Positions 54,397-63,857 of a DNA stretch of 64,000 bases are shown piece by piece. Location of the stretch: the NCBI RefSeq assembly GCF_963677875.1, contig NZ_OY782566.1:124001-188000 (forward strand). Reading direction: 5' to 3'. The position numbers and the translations under genes were made by a program. This stretch comes from Thiomicrorhabdus sp. Lineage in GTDB: Bacteria; Pseudomonadota; Gammaproteobacteria; Thiomicrospirales; Thiomicrospiraceae. The notes below the pieces were generated by a model. That model did not search any database. It had not been told where the DNA came from and worked only from the letters and a program-made list of their open reading frames with translations. Within the stretch, counting starts at the first letter, position 1; every line of letters starts with the position of its first letter.

Positions 54397-54426
54397 GCAC
54401 GGCGTTTTTCTGAAAAAACGCCGTGC
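54397..54426. other. Long hairpin after nrdB
   Basis: GCACGGCGTTTTT-CTGA-AAAAACGCCGTGC, a perfect thirteen-base stem starting 11 bases after the stop. The T-run is in the ascending arm and there is none after the stem, so it may be a terminator variant or an RNA-stability element. Confidence 0.6.
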
Positions 54427-54609
54427 TGAACAACCATTTACCCAGAATATTTCTGGCAAAATATCCAACAAACACCAATCGGCGACCAGTGTTTAGCTTT
54501 TCCTTTTCCGCTTTTCCATTCTCTCTTTTCCTCGCCCGGCACCGCTTCGTAACAAAAGCTTCAAAAAACCATTAAACACCTTTCATCTTTGCTTTCTAGC
54601 ATAGGCCGG

Positions 54610-55308
54610 ATGAATAAATTTTATCTGGCCTTTTTACGCCACGGCGATTACCAGCAAAGGAGTCATACTCCAAGCGCCTGGCAACCTTTGGGATTAAACG
54701 AAGCGGGTGAACAGCAAGCTCGCGTTGCCGCACAAAAACTGCAAGCCTTTGCTGAAGAAAACGGATTGAACATCCACCGTTCGCTTCAAGCATCGTCCTT
54801 ACTGCGTGCCTGGCAGACTTTGAGCCTCATCGCCGGTCAACTGGGCGGAGACTTTGTCATCGACAGCGACGCCCGTTTGAACGAACGCAGTGTCGGCAGT
54901 TTCGCCAACCTGACGGTCTCGGAAATCGAAACCGCACTACGGCAAGACCCGCGCTTTCCGCCCCCGCCCGACGGCTGGAAATCGGCCAGTGATTACCGTT
55001 TACCCTGCCCTAATGCCGAATCCCTCAATCAGGCGGGCCAAAGAGTCGCAGACTATCTGCAACAGCGTTGTTTTGAACTTTATCACCGGACAACAAAACC
55101 GACACTTTGGATTGTCTGCGGTCACGGTGCCGCCTTCCGCCATGCGGCTCGACAGATGGGCATATTGAAAACCGAAGACATCCCGCTTTACTCCATGTAC
55201 CACGCCGAACCGCTGTTTTTCGAATATCAGCCGGACAGCGGCTTTTGCCTGCAAAGCGGCCAATGGAAACGACGCGACAAGGCGAACCTTTCGCCCTTAA
55301 TAGATTAA
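54610..55308 (+). CDS. Histidine phosphatase family protein (GAK operon gene 1)
   Basis: This 232-residue phosphoglycerate-mutase-like phosphatase has the catalytic histidine in LRHGDY near residue 9, the arginine in ASSLLRAWQT and the second histidine in VCGHGAAFRHA. ATG 54610 gives MNKFYLAFLRHG; a TTG at 54589 is less likely. It starts a six-gene run with small gaps or overlaps, all concerned with phosphoryl transfer, ending with the HprK-related kinase. The substrate is unknown. Confidence 0.85.
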   Translation: MNKFYLAFLRHGDYQQRSHTPSAWQPLGLNEAGEQQARVAAQKLQAFAEENGLNIHRSLQASSLLRAWQTLSLIAGQLGGDFVIDSDARLNERSVGSFANLTVSEIETALRQDPRFPPPPDGWKSASDYRLPCPNAESLNQAGQRVADYLQQRCFELYHRTTKPTLWIVCGHGAAFRHAARQMGILKTEDIPLYSMYHAEPLFFEYQPDSGFCLQSGQWKRRDKANLSPLID

Positions 55309-55318
55309 GGAGACTGCC

Positions 55319-56521
55319 ATGCAAACCATGATCGACTGGCAACCCGAAAAACCGTATAACTACTTCCCTCAAAGCTGGCTTTCACCGGATAAAGAGACTT
55401 ATTTTTTCTGCGATCTGCATGCGGATGCCGAAGCCTTTCTGCGCTCTCTGAAACTCAGCAAACTGGTCAGTGAAGACAGTTCGCTGACGCAGATCGAACT
55501 GACTGAAAAGGCTTTTCAAGGGCGCATTCTGATCGGCGGTGACTGCTTTGACAAAGGGCCGAGTAATCTGCAGCTTTTCGAATTGCTTAACCAACTGCGT
55601 CAATCCGGTCTGGATTTGATTCTGCTCGCCGGCAATCACGACATCCGCGTTTATGCCGGTCTTCTATCTCTGGATTTCATGCATGATCTGCGTCAGGCAC
55701 ATTTTTTTGTGCGTATGGGACGAAAATGCGCCTCTTTTCTGGCCGAAATTCATCACCGTTACTGCCGCGATGAAGCCGCCCCCAAACTCGCCGACAGCCT
55801 GATTGAGGAAGCATTGTTTCCGAATGAAGACTGGTATCGTTTATTCCCGCAATACGCCCAATACTTCATGCAGCGCAAACAGATCGAAAAAGAGATCAAA
55901 CAGATTCGTCGCAAACGCATTGACTTCATGGATGCCTGTCGGGAAATGGGCTTAAACCTGAAGCAGGTTTATCAGGCCGCTTTGAAAGCCAAGGAGCTGT
56001 TTGTTGACGCCGATGGCGAATTCGCATGGTTTTTCCAGAACCTTGAATTGTTACATCACAGCGGCAGCTATCTCTTCTGCCACGCAGGCGTTGACGACTC
56101 CATCGCCGTGCGTCTGCAGGAGAGCGGAGCCGAAAGTCTTAACTGCCAATTCCGCGACCAGATGCGCAGTGGACAGATTTTCGAAATGTATTACAGTCCC
56201 TATGGCAATATTTTCCGAACCAAATACCGCGAAAAAGACTGGCCATTCAGTCCGTCCGGCGCAGAAGCACTCCGCCAACAGGGCATTTACGCTCTGGTCA
56301 ACGGTCACCGCAGCCATGAAAACGGACAACAGCTGTTCGTTCGCGAAGGTCTGTTAAATTTCGAATGCGATACGCAATTGAACGCCAACTGCCGCAAAAA
56401 ATCCAAAATGAAACCCCAAGGCGAAGCTGTTACAATATTTTCTCCTTCGGGGACGGTCTTTGCCTATTGCAGCGATATGCCGGCCGCGAAATCTTTTCAT
56501 CCGGCGCGCCTAAGCGCCTAA
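55319..56521 (+). CDS. Calcineurin-like metallophosphoesterase (GAK operon gene 2)
   Basis: This 400-residue protein has all the binuclear-metal motifs: FFCDLHAD, GGDCFDKGPSN, LAGNHDIR, FCHAGVDD and NGHRSHEN, the pattern of PPP-like Ser/Thr phosphatases and symmetrical nucleotidases. A central helical basic insert (IEKEIKQIRRKRIDFMDA) is unusual. It is preceded by AGGAG and lies ten bases after the histidine phosphatase gene. Confidence 0.85.
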   Translation: MQTMIDWQPEKPYNYFPQSWLSPDKETYFFCDLHADAEAFLRSLKLSKLVSEDSSLTQIELTEKAFQGRILIGGDCFDKGPSNLQLFELLNQLRQSGLDLILLAGNHDIRVYAGLLSLDFMHDLRQAHFFVRMGRKCASFLAEIHHRYCRDEAAPKLADSLIEEALFPNEDWYRLFPQYAQYFMQRKQIEKEIKQIRRKRIDFMDACREMGLNLKQVYQAALKAKELFVDADGEFAWFFQNLELLHHSGSYLFCHAGVDDSIAVRLQESGAESLNCQFRDQMRSGQIFEMYYSPYGNIFRTKYREKDWPFSPSGAEALRQQGIYALVNGHRSHENGQQLFVREGLLNFECDTQLNANCRKKSKMKPQGEAVTIFSPSGTVFAYCSDMPAAKSFHPARLSA

Positions 56522-56541
56522 TCATCCGTCCGGAGAGTGTG

Positions 56542-56838
56542 ATGGCGAAGAATAACCAGTATTTCGAGCATGAATCCTTGCAAGATCGGGATGCAATCAT
56601 CAGTTATCTCAAAGCCCTGACACAGGGAATCGAGAAAGGTGAAATTCTCCTCTCCGACGAAGAAGATACCCTGCTCCTGAATCCCGGAAAAATCGGCCTG
56701 CTCAAAATCAAAGCCAGCAACAGCAAGAAAAACAGCGAACTGCGTCTGCGTCTGAGCTGGTCGAACTACGAAGCCGATTCGGATCAGAACGCTCCGCTGT
56801 TTATTAAGGCTAAAAAAGCTTCGAAATCGAAATCTTGA
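56542..56838 (+). CDS. Amphi-Trp domain protein (GAK operon gene 3)
   Basis: This 98-residue protein has YLKALTQGIEKGEILLS, GLLKIKASNSKKN and ELRLRLSW, the amphi-Trp domain found next to GAK-system genes. ATG 56542 has a GGAGAG ribosome-binding site; the longer open frame lies inside the previous gene. The C-terminus is lysine/serine-rich. Molecular function is unknown. Confidence 0.82.
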   Translation: MAKNNQYFEHESLQDRDAIISYLKALTQGIEKGEILLSDEEDTLLLNPGKIGLLKIKASNSKKNSELRLRLSWSNYEADSDQNAPLFIKAKKASKSKS

Positions 56839-56880
56839 CGCTTTGCTCCCGAAGCACCCCTTAACTATCTCGAGAGTCGT

Positions 56881-58514
56881 ATGAAAATCTTACCGCCGCT
56901 CTACGAAGCCTTGCGTTTCTTAATTCTGGATATCCAGAAGCAGCTACAAACGATTCAGGACGGTCTGGAAAACGAAGATCCCGCCCTGTTCGATAAAAGT
57001 CTGGAACGTATCGATTACGTTGAAAATGCCCATATCAATCTGCTCAACCGTGCCGGAGCTACCTATTGCGACGACAACTGCCGCGAAGATCGCCTCGACA
57101 TTCAATGCTATGAACACATCAGCACCAGTTTGAAATCGCTGTCAACCCGTTTGCAGGAACTGACTTACCAGCTCAAGCAGATGAGAAGCCTGAAACTGAT
57201 CCGCAAAAAACCGGTTTATCAAGCATTTGATGCATTGAACAAAGGCCTGTCTCTGATCAGCGCTGCAATCGAAAATGAAGGACTGGGCCTGGCCATCGAC
57301 ATCTGTCGTCTGCAGGTACGCATCGACGCGACCTGCGAACAGCAATTGGAAAAATACAAAAAACGTCTCAAAACCGGCCAGCAGACCGAAGCGCTTCTGC
57401 AAGCCAGCTTCATCCTTAAAGACGTCACAATTATGGGCAGGCATTATTGCGTGTCGGCGAAGGCATCATTTCCGCCAACGTCGGTCAGTTTATCCAGATT
57501 GACCGTTATCAGGCGCTGGAAGCCAGCTTGTCGGAACTCAATCACGAACTGTCGCGCAACGAACTGAAAATTCACTCGATGGGCGAAACCAAATCCGGCT
57601 GCACCATTTCCGGCGTCGGCACCGCCAGTGAAGCCGAACATTCGATCCTGGCCATTTTCAAGGAAGGCAAAAAACACAAACTTCAGGAAGAAAAAGCCGG
57701 TATCGAAAGCTGGCACAAAAAATTCCCCGGAATCGCTCCCGAAGTCTATTCTTATCAAAAACAGGGAGACAAGGCGTCACTGCTGTTCGAATATCTCACC
57801 GGCCAGACCTTTGACAAACTGCTGCTCGAAAAAGACAATAAACATCTGAAAAAAGGACTCAACACCCTGTTTTCAACCCTGCTGGACATCTGGCAAACCA
57901 CTCGCATTGACGAACAGCGTTCTGCGGACTTTATGCGCCAGCTGCGCAAGCGCCTCGGCTCGATTTACGAAGTACATCCGAACTTCAACTTAAAAGGTTT
58001 GCAGATCGGGAGCGTCAAACAGCCGTCTCTGGAAAAACTGGTCGAAGAAGCAGAAAAGATCGAACGCGATCTGACCGTTCCGCACGCGGTTTATATTCAC
58101 GGTGATTTCAATACCGATAATATTATTTACGATGCCCTGACCGACCAGATCAGCTTTATTGATCTGCACCGTTCCGAATATATGGACTACGTTCAAGACC
58201 TTTCCGTCCTGATTGTTTCTTTCTACCGTCTGACCTATTTTGACCCGGACACTCGCGGACGCATTGCCCGAGCCATGGCCGCCATCTATGACTTCGGGCA
58301 CGATTATGCCGATCAGATCAAAGACAGCGACTACGAATTACGTATGGCTCTCGGCCTGGCGAGATCCTTTTTAAGCTCTACCCGCTTCGTTCTGGATCAG
58401 GAACATGCCAAATCCATGCACCATAAAGGCCGTTTCCTGATCGAACAACTGATTCAACTCGATCAAACTCAACGCAAAAATTACATGATTCCAAAGGAAA
58501 TTTTCCATGACTAA
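56881..58514 (+). pseudogene. PhoU-like/aminoglycoside-phosphotransferase-fold fusion, frameshifted (GAK operon gene 4)
   Basis: Two overlapping frames form one protein. Frame 1 (from 56881) gives about 182 residues of PhoU/DUF47-like helices (LYEALRFLILDIQKQLQTIQ). Frame 2 continues from about 57426 as HNYGQALLRVGEGIISANVG into an APH-type kinase with catalytic YIHGDFNTDN and FIDLHRSEY. One missing base in GTCAC near 57425 separates them; corrected, the product has about 544 residues. Uncorrected, frame 1 ends at 57567. The kinase part could restart internally at TTG 57447. The lesion may be a sequencing error or a real mutation. It overlaps the next gene by eight bases. Confidence 0.82.
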
Positions 58515-59428
58515 CCTCAAAATCGGCGTCGTCGGAATTCCCGGCAAGTGGTCCACAGAAGTCCTCGCCGACGAAATCGAACAACGTACGGGATTCCGCC
58601 TGGTCATTGACATCGAGCAAGTTGTCGCCGACCTGTCCACACCGGAGATTCTTTACAAAGATCAGTGTCTGTGCAAACTCGATGGAATTATCATTAAGAA
58701 AATTTCGCAAACCTACAGTCCGCAGGTTCTGGATCGCCTGGAAATCCTGCGTTTTGCCGAATGCTGCGGAGTCAAAATTTATTCCAAACCGGCGGAAATT
58801 CTCAAGCTGGTCGACCGGATGAGCTGCACCGTCTCACTGGCAAAAGCCCAAATTCCCATGCCGAAAACGCTGATTACCGAAGATGTCTCGGCGGCTTACG
58901 ATGCCGTTCACCGCTTCGGCAGTGTGGTTCTCAAACCACTCTTCTCAACAAAAGCCCGCGGTATGGAAGTGCTGGAAAGCAGCAGCGACAAAAAAAACCT
59001 TGCTGACTCAGTTGAAAGATTACAAGGAAAAACACGGCTTCTTGTACATTCAACAAAAAGTTCAATTACCCGGACACGATATGGGGCTGGTCTTTCTAGG
59101 CGGTGAATACCAAGGCGCTTATGCCCGTGTCGGCAACGGTGCCAGCTGGAATACCACCATCCATTCCGGCGGGAAATATGCTCAGGTCTGTCCGCCTGAC
59201 GATGTCATCGAAATGGCTCGTAAAGCCCAGGCTCAATTCGATCTTTCTTATACGACGGTCGATGTTGCCGAAACCGACCAGGGTTACATCTGCTTTGAAG
59301 TCTCCGCTTTTGGCGGTTTCAAAGGCGCTCAGGAAGGCTTGGGAATCAATATGGCCAGCCGCTATGCCGATTACGTAATCCAGCAACTTCTGGATGCCAG
59401 ATCCGAGGAAGAAAATGCCGTATCTTGA
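58507..59428 (+). pseudogene. GAK-system ATP-grasp enzyme, frameshifted at an A8 tract (GAK operon gene 5)
   Basis: The first frame (58507-59106) starts KIGVVGIPGKWSTEVLADEI and runs through SVVLKPLFSTKARGMEVLE, an ATP-grasp nucleotide-binding segment. At the run of eight A (58990-58997) the homologous sequence passes to another frame: LKDYKEKHGFLYIQQKVQLP, then MGLVFLGGEYQGAYARVGNG, ending at 59428. Seven A would give one protein of 306 residues. This may be a tract-length error, a real mutation or slippage. Similar architecture is found in RimK-like ligases; the substrate is unknown. It overlaps the HprK-related gene. Confidence 0.82.
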
Positions 59429-60554
59429 TACTTTGCTGCAGATTGAGCAGGAACTTCCTCTGCAAGCCGACGGCCTGCGTCTGGAACTCTTATCCTACCC
59501 CATCGACCTGTTTGGCAATTCGCCTGAGCTTATGGCAATCTTGGCCGATTATTTCGGAACCTTAGCTCACCCGATCAAGCAGGCCGACATCCATCAGACG
59601 CCAGCTCAGAGGATTCATCTCTATCAGACAGATAAAACCCAGGAATTGATCACTCGCTGCCCTTGGAAAGACTGGCAACGCGAAGCCGGAAAAAGCGGGC
59701 GCAAAGATGCCATTTACGACAGCGAATATCAGGGACAGCCTGTCCGTCTGCTGCACAAGGTGAAAACCGGCATGCTGTTTCTACAGCCGATGCCAGAAAA
59801 AACCTCATTGCACGCCGCCTCTTTCGGTGACGCCGAACAACATCCGAATCAGATCGTCAATTTTATTCTGACCCAATATCTGAACCATCATCTGCGCACT
59901 GGATGGTTGCTGGCGCACACCTCCGGCATGCTGTTGGACGGAACAGGCATTGCCTTCGCCGGTCTGTCCGGCGGAGGAAAATCCACCTTGATGCTACACC
60001 TGCTTTCTCAAGACCGGCATTCAAGCAACTTTATCAGCAATGACCGCCTGCTCTTGCAAGCCGATGCCGAAACAATCCGCATGCGCGGCATTCCCAAACA
60101 GCCGAGAATCAACCCCGGCACCATTGTGCATAACCCCAAGCTGCATCCGCTGTTGGATGAAACCCGGCGCGCCGGGTTTTTACAGATGGATAGCGAAGAA
60201 CTGCGTTATCTGGAGCAGAAATTTGATGCCGATGTCGATCGACTGTTCGGACCGGGTTGCTACAGACAGGAGGCTAATCTGGATCTGCTGGTCATTCTGA
60301 ACTGGCAACTGAACCCGAGCCTTCCAACCGAATTGAAAGACGTCAAACTCGAAGAACGGCCTGATCTTATCCCGGCGGTAATGAAAACACCCGGACCGTT
60401 TTTTGCCGATGATAAAGGGTTCCTGAAAAACGGCGAGCAACCGCAACGGGAGGCTTACCGCAAACTGCTCAACAAATGCCGAGTCGTGGAATTGAGCGGC
60501 CATATCGATTTTGAACGCGCTCAACAGCTGATTTTGCAGGCACTCGCGCTTTAG
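59415..60554 (+). CDS. HprK-related kinase (GAK operon gene 6)
   Basis: This 379-residue protein has an HPr-kinase-type P-loop FAGLSGGGKSTLMLHLL and the following FISNDRLLL motif, but it lacks the N-terminal domain of true HprK. It is of the HprK-related kinase A/B group that defines GAK loci; by gene order I favour type B. ATG 59415 has a GAGGAAG ribosome-binding site. Its target has not been described to my knowledge. It is convergent with the DUF3379 gene. Confidence 0.84.
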   Translation: MPYLDTLLQIEQELPLQADGLRLELLSYPIDLFGNSPELMAILADYFGTLAHPIKQADIHQTPAQRIHLYQTDKTQELITRCPWKDWQREAGKSGRKDAIYDSEYQGQPVRLLHKVKTGMLFLQPMPEKTSLHAASFGDAEQHPNQIVNFILTQYLNHHLRTGWLLAHTSGMLLDGTGIAFAGLSGGGKSTLMLHLLSQDRHSSNFISNDRLLLQADAETIRMRGIPKQPRINPGTIVHNPKLHPLLDETRRAGFLQMDSEELRYLEQKFDADVDRLFGPGCYRQEANLDLLVILNWQLNPSLPTELKDVKLEERPDLIPAVMKTPGPFFADDKGFLKNGEQPQREAYRKLLNKCRVVELSGHIDFERAQQLILQALAL

Positions 60555-60565
60555 CTCAAATCCTC

Positions 60566-61399
60566 TTAAACAAAGCGCACTGCCTGAAAGAAGCGCAGTT
60601 GCGCCAGAGCGATCTGCTCCATGGAATTGGCCACAATCGCAACCACTCCACCTTTCACCGGAATCAATTCACCGTGATAACCGCTCGACTGGAACGCCTG
60701 CATGGCACTCAGACGATTTCCCGGCATCACAATAATCGTCACCGGTCCCTGCTCATCCTGCATGACGATATGCAGGCCTTTCTGTCCTTCGACATCACAT
60801 TCTCCGGCGTAACTCATGCTTTCAATCGGCTTCTGCAATTGCGCGCCGACCTTAGAGAACAGCGCCTGAATTTCATGCGGATTTTCAGGCACCTTGTAAG
60901 CCGTCATCAATTCCGGATCGGCTTCGATATGCTTGATGATATGAGTAATGTAATCCTGCCCGTCCAGCGTGCGATGCTGATGCGAGTAATACAAAGACCC
61001 GCCGACCAACAATGCCAAAGCAAATACGCTGGCCGCCATCAGCGAAGGGAACCGCATAATCCAGGACAGTCGGCGCACCTCTTCGCGTTTTTCGGGCATG
61101 ACCGTCACGCCCTTAAACGCCGGGGCTGAATCGGTTTCAGGTGTACTCTCGACCGTGGAAGATTCTTGCGAACTTTTTTGGGCCGCTTCCACCAGCTCAT
61201 AACTGTTCTTAAGCAAAATGCGCTCTTTCAATCCTTCCGGAGGCTCAACGTCGAACAGCTCTTCGAGAACCTGATCGAACTGGCGCACTCGCTTAACACT
61301 TTGCGCCTGTTCCGGATGCTGCGCTAAAAACGCCAGCATCTCGTCATCCAGAGCATTCGGATCGCTCAACAACTTCTGACGAAACTTCAATTCATTCAT
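60566..61399 (-). CDS. DUF3379 anti-sigma-like membrane protein
   Basis: This 277-residue protein has a cytoplasmic N-terminus (MNELKFRQKLLSDPNALDDE, DUF3379 pattern), one membrane helix (LMAASVFALALLVGGSLYYS) and a periplasmic domain. It overlaps the ECF sigma gene by four bases, so it is very likely its anti-sigma factor, releasing sigma in response to an envelope signal. Confidence 0.87.
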   Translation of the reverse strand: MNELKFRQKLLSDPNALDDEMLAFLAQHPEQAQSVKRVRQFDQVLEELFDVEPPEGLKERILLKNSYELVEAAQKSSQESSTVESTPETDSAPAFKGVTVMPEKREEVRRLSWIMRFPSLMAASVFALALLVGGSLYYSHQHRTLDGQDYITHIIKHIEADPELMTAYKVPENPHEIQALFSKVGAQLQKPIESMSYAGECDVEGQKGLHIVMQDEQGPVTIIVMPGNRLSAMQAFQSSGYHGELIPVKGGVVAIVANSMEQIALAQLRFFQAVRFV

Positions 61400-61911
61400 C
61401 GCACCACCTCCCGGGATTCGATCGCATGACCATCCCACAGCTGCTTCAACTGCTGTCTGGCACGAAACAGGCGCGTATTCACCGTCGCCAGCTTCAATTC
61501 CAGCTGATCCGCGATCTCCTGACCGCTCAGACCCCAAATTACTTGTAACATCAAAGGCTCTTTATACTCCTCGGGTAACTGCAACATTGCCTGATATAAC
61601 TGCTGGCGCTCGGCATCGAGCTGCGGATCATGTTCCGGGTCTTCCAAAGCGATGGATTCGTCCATTTCCAGAAGCTGCGGCTGATATTTTTCATACAACC
61701 GGGCGTGTTCGCGCCGCAAAATCGTCAGCAGCCAGGCCTTGGCCGCCTGCTCGTCCTGCAAACTTTCCAGCGCTTTCCAGGCACGGGAAAAGGTTTCCTG
61801 CACCAGATCTTCGGCAACGGTCGCGTTTTTGCATAGCCAGAAGGCATATCGATACAGATCGTTGGCATAAGCCGAAACCAGCTGCTCGAAAAATCGATGT
61901 TTATGCTGCAT
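61396..61911 (-). CDS. ECF-family RNA polymerase sigma factor
   Basis: This 171-residue protein has sigma region 2 (YANDLYRYAFWLCKNATVAE, DLVQETFSRAWKAL) and region 4 (LMLQVIWGLSGQEIADQLEL, TVNTRLFRARQQL). ATG 61911 has AAGGA six bases upstream; an ATG at 61938 would add nine residues. It is cotranscribed with its probable anti-sigma factor. Confidence 0.92.
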   Translation of the reverse strand: MQHKHRFFEQLVSAYANDLYRYAFWLCKNATVAEDLVQETFSRAWKALESLQDEQAAKAWLLTILRREHARLYEKYQPQLLEMDESIALEDPEHDPQLDAERQQLYQAMLQLPEEYKEPLMLQVIWGLSGQEIADQLELKLATVNTRLFRARQQLKQLWDGHAIESREVVR

Positions 61912-62081
61912 AGCGTTCCTTTTCGGAAAATTGGCCATCAGGGACAGTCAACACGGAATCCGACAGCCCAAAACTCTCCTTGAGTATAGTTAATAACCAA
62001 GACCGTTCGCATTGAAAAAAATTTCACCCGCATTTAAAAAATTTTGCCTGAACGTCCGTTATGGCGCGAGCCTAACCGCCT

Positions 62082-62858
62082 TCAAAAATCAACCCACAGA
62101 TAGCGCCGAGCCGTATCCCGGTACACTTCCACTTCCAGCAACTGCCGCATCCGTTCCGGTTGCATGGCTTCGTCCACCGGCCCGCTGAACAGTAATTTGC
62201 CATGTTTCAGCAGCAAACACCGGTCGGCCAGAGCCTGAGCCAGAAACAGATCATGCAGAACCATGACAATTCCCAACCCCTGAGAACGCCATGTCTTCAA
62301 TTTACGTCCGAGGGAAACCTGATGTCTCAGATCCAATCCGGCATTCCATTCATCAAGCAGCAACCATTTGCCGGTGAAATCCGGTGTCGGCTCGTCGATC
62401 TTCGGCCAGATTTGCGCCATCGCCCGGGCAAAATGCGCTCTCTGCAACTCGCCTCCCGAAAGAGTCGAAATCGAACGATCCGCCAACGAGGTCAAATCAA
62501 AACACTGCAGAATGTCCTGCAAAAGAGCATGCCGATGAGCCTTGTCTTCTTGAATTTCCAGACCGAGTCCAACCAGTTGCCGGACACTGAAAGCAAACGT
62601 GTTCTCCAACCTCTGGGCCAAATGGGCACGCTTTTTTGCCAGCGCCTGAAGCGACCAGTCGTGCAAGCCCTTTCCATCCAGAAGCAGCTCTCCGGAAGAT
62701 GGCGTCAGAGCGCCGCTCAAGCAACGCAACAGCGTCGATTTCCCGGCCCCGTTCTCGCCAAGAAGCACATGAATTTGCCCCGGTTGCAGAACAAGATCCA
62801 TTGAATGCAGCAGTAACCGACCTCCTGCGATATAGTTCAACTGCCTGACTTCAAACAC
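62082..62858 (-). CDS. hmuV: Haem ABC transporter ATP-binding protein
   Basis: This 258-residue ATPase has Walker A GENGAGKST, signature LSGGELQRAHFARAMAQIWP, Walker B LLLDEWNAGLDL (unusual WN where EPT is common) and an H-loop LHDLFLA. The family match is HmuV. It energises the permease encoded immediately upstream. Confidence 0.9.
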   Translation of the reverse strand: MFEVRQLNYIAGGRLLLHSMDLVLQPGQIHVLLGENGAGKSTLLRCLSGALTPSSGELLLDGKGLHDWSLQALAKKRAHLAQRLENTFAFSVRQLVGLGLEIQEDKAHRHALLQDILQCFDLTSLADRSISTLSGGELQRAHFARAMAQIWPKIDEPTPDFTGKWLLLDEWNAGLDLRHQVSLGRKLKTWRSQGLGIVMVLHDLFLAQALADRCLLLKHGKLLFSGPVDEAMQPERMRQLLEVEVYRDTARRYLWVDF

Positions 62859-62876
62859 TTTGGCTCCTTCAAAAGA

Positions 62877-63857
62877 CTACACCGATCGGCGGCTTTGCAG
62901 CAGCAGCCACAAGAAAAACGGGCCGCCAAGCATGGCCATTAACAGTCCGATCGGCAACTCGACCGGAGCCAGCAGCTGTCGGGCAAACAAATCCGCTGTC
63001 ACCAGCAGAAAAGCACCGCCCAAAGCACTGACCGGCAAAACCGCTCGATGGTCGGCCCCGATCCACAAACGGACAATATGCGGTACCACGAGTCCAACAA
63101 AACCGATCACTCCGACGGCAGCCACACTGCCGGCAACAATCAAAGCACTGAAAATCATCACCCGCCATTTGAAACTGCGCGGATCATATCCCATATGCAG
63201 ACAGGTTTCTTCCCCCAGCACAAACGCGTTCATCGGTTTCAATTGCGTCAGCAACCCCATCAGCGCAACCAGGCTGACAAACATCAGGAGCATGACCGAC
63301 TGCCAGGAAAGGTTTGCCAGAGAGCCCATCAGCCAGAAAGTGACGGTCTGCAGCTGCAACGCATCGGAAAGCGTCATTAAAAACTGCGTAGAGGCCCCAA
63401 ACAGCGCATTAAAAGCGACACCGGCCAGCAGCATCAAAGCCACATCGGTGCGGCCGTTGCGTGTGGCAATGGCGTACAAGACGCCGATGGTCAGCAGTCC
63501 ACTGACAAACGCCGCCGCTCCGATCTGCCACCAGGTAATTTCATGCCAAAGCAAGCTTCCCAAGACCATCACGAACACGGCTCCAAAAGCCGAACCAGCC
63601 GATACTCCGATCAATCCCGGCTCGGCCAGCGGATTGCGAAACAGCGCTTGCAGTGCCACCCCGGCGACGCCGAGTCCGGCTCCGACACTGAGCGCGGTGA
63701 ATAAACGCGGCAAACGAATTTCCCAGAAAATCAACTGTTCTTGCGGACTCCAGCTATCGGCTCCCGAGAAAACCCAACTGGCACCAAAAGTTAAATGCAG
63801 CAGAGAAACGCCAACCAGCGCCACCATCATAAAGAACCAGGCTGAAAGAAAATTCAT
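62877..63857 (-). CDS. hmuU: FecCD-family haem/siderophore permease (HmuU-like)
   Basis: This 326-residue, about ten-helix permease has the FecCD motifs LPRLFTALSVGAGLGVAGVA, NPLAEPGLIGVSAGSAFGA and GFVGLVVPHIVRLW. With hmuV it forms the inner-membrane importer for haem taken up through a TonB receptor. It overlaps the gene upstream by four bases. Confidence 0.9.
   Translation of the reverse strand: MNFLSAWFFMMVALVGVSLLHLTFGASWVFSGADSWSPQEQLIFWEIRLPRLFTALSVGAGLGVAGVALQALFRNPLAEPGLIGVSAGSAFGAVFVMVLGSLLWHEITWWQIGAAAFVSGLLTIGVLYAIATRNGRTDVALMLLAGVAFNALFGASTQFLMTLSDALQLQTVTFWLMGSLANLSWQSVMLLMFVSLVALMGLLTQLKPMNAFVLGEETCLHMGYDPRSFKWRVMIFSALIVAGSVAAVGVIGFVGLVVPHIVRLWIGADHRAVLPVSALGGAFLLVTADLFARQLLAPVELPIGLLMAMLGGPFFLWLLLQSRRSV

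Noticed and set aside
58507..59106. Deliberate programmed frameshift in the ATP-grasp gene
   Set aside because: An A8 run alone is weak evidence; no stimulatory hairpin or Shine-Dalgarno-like signal was seen, and other single-base indels in the window suggest errors.
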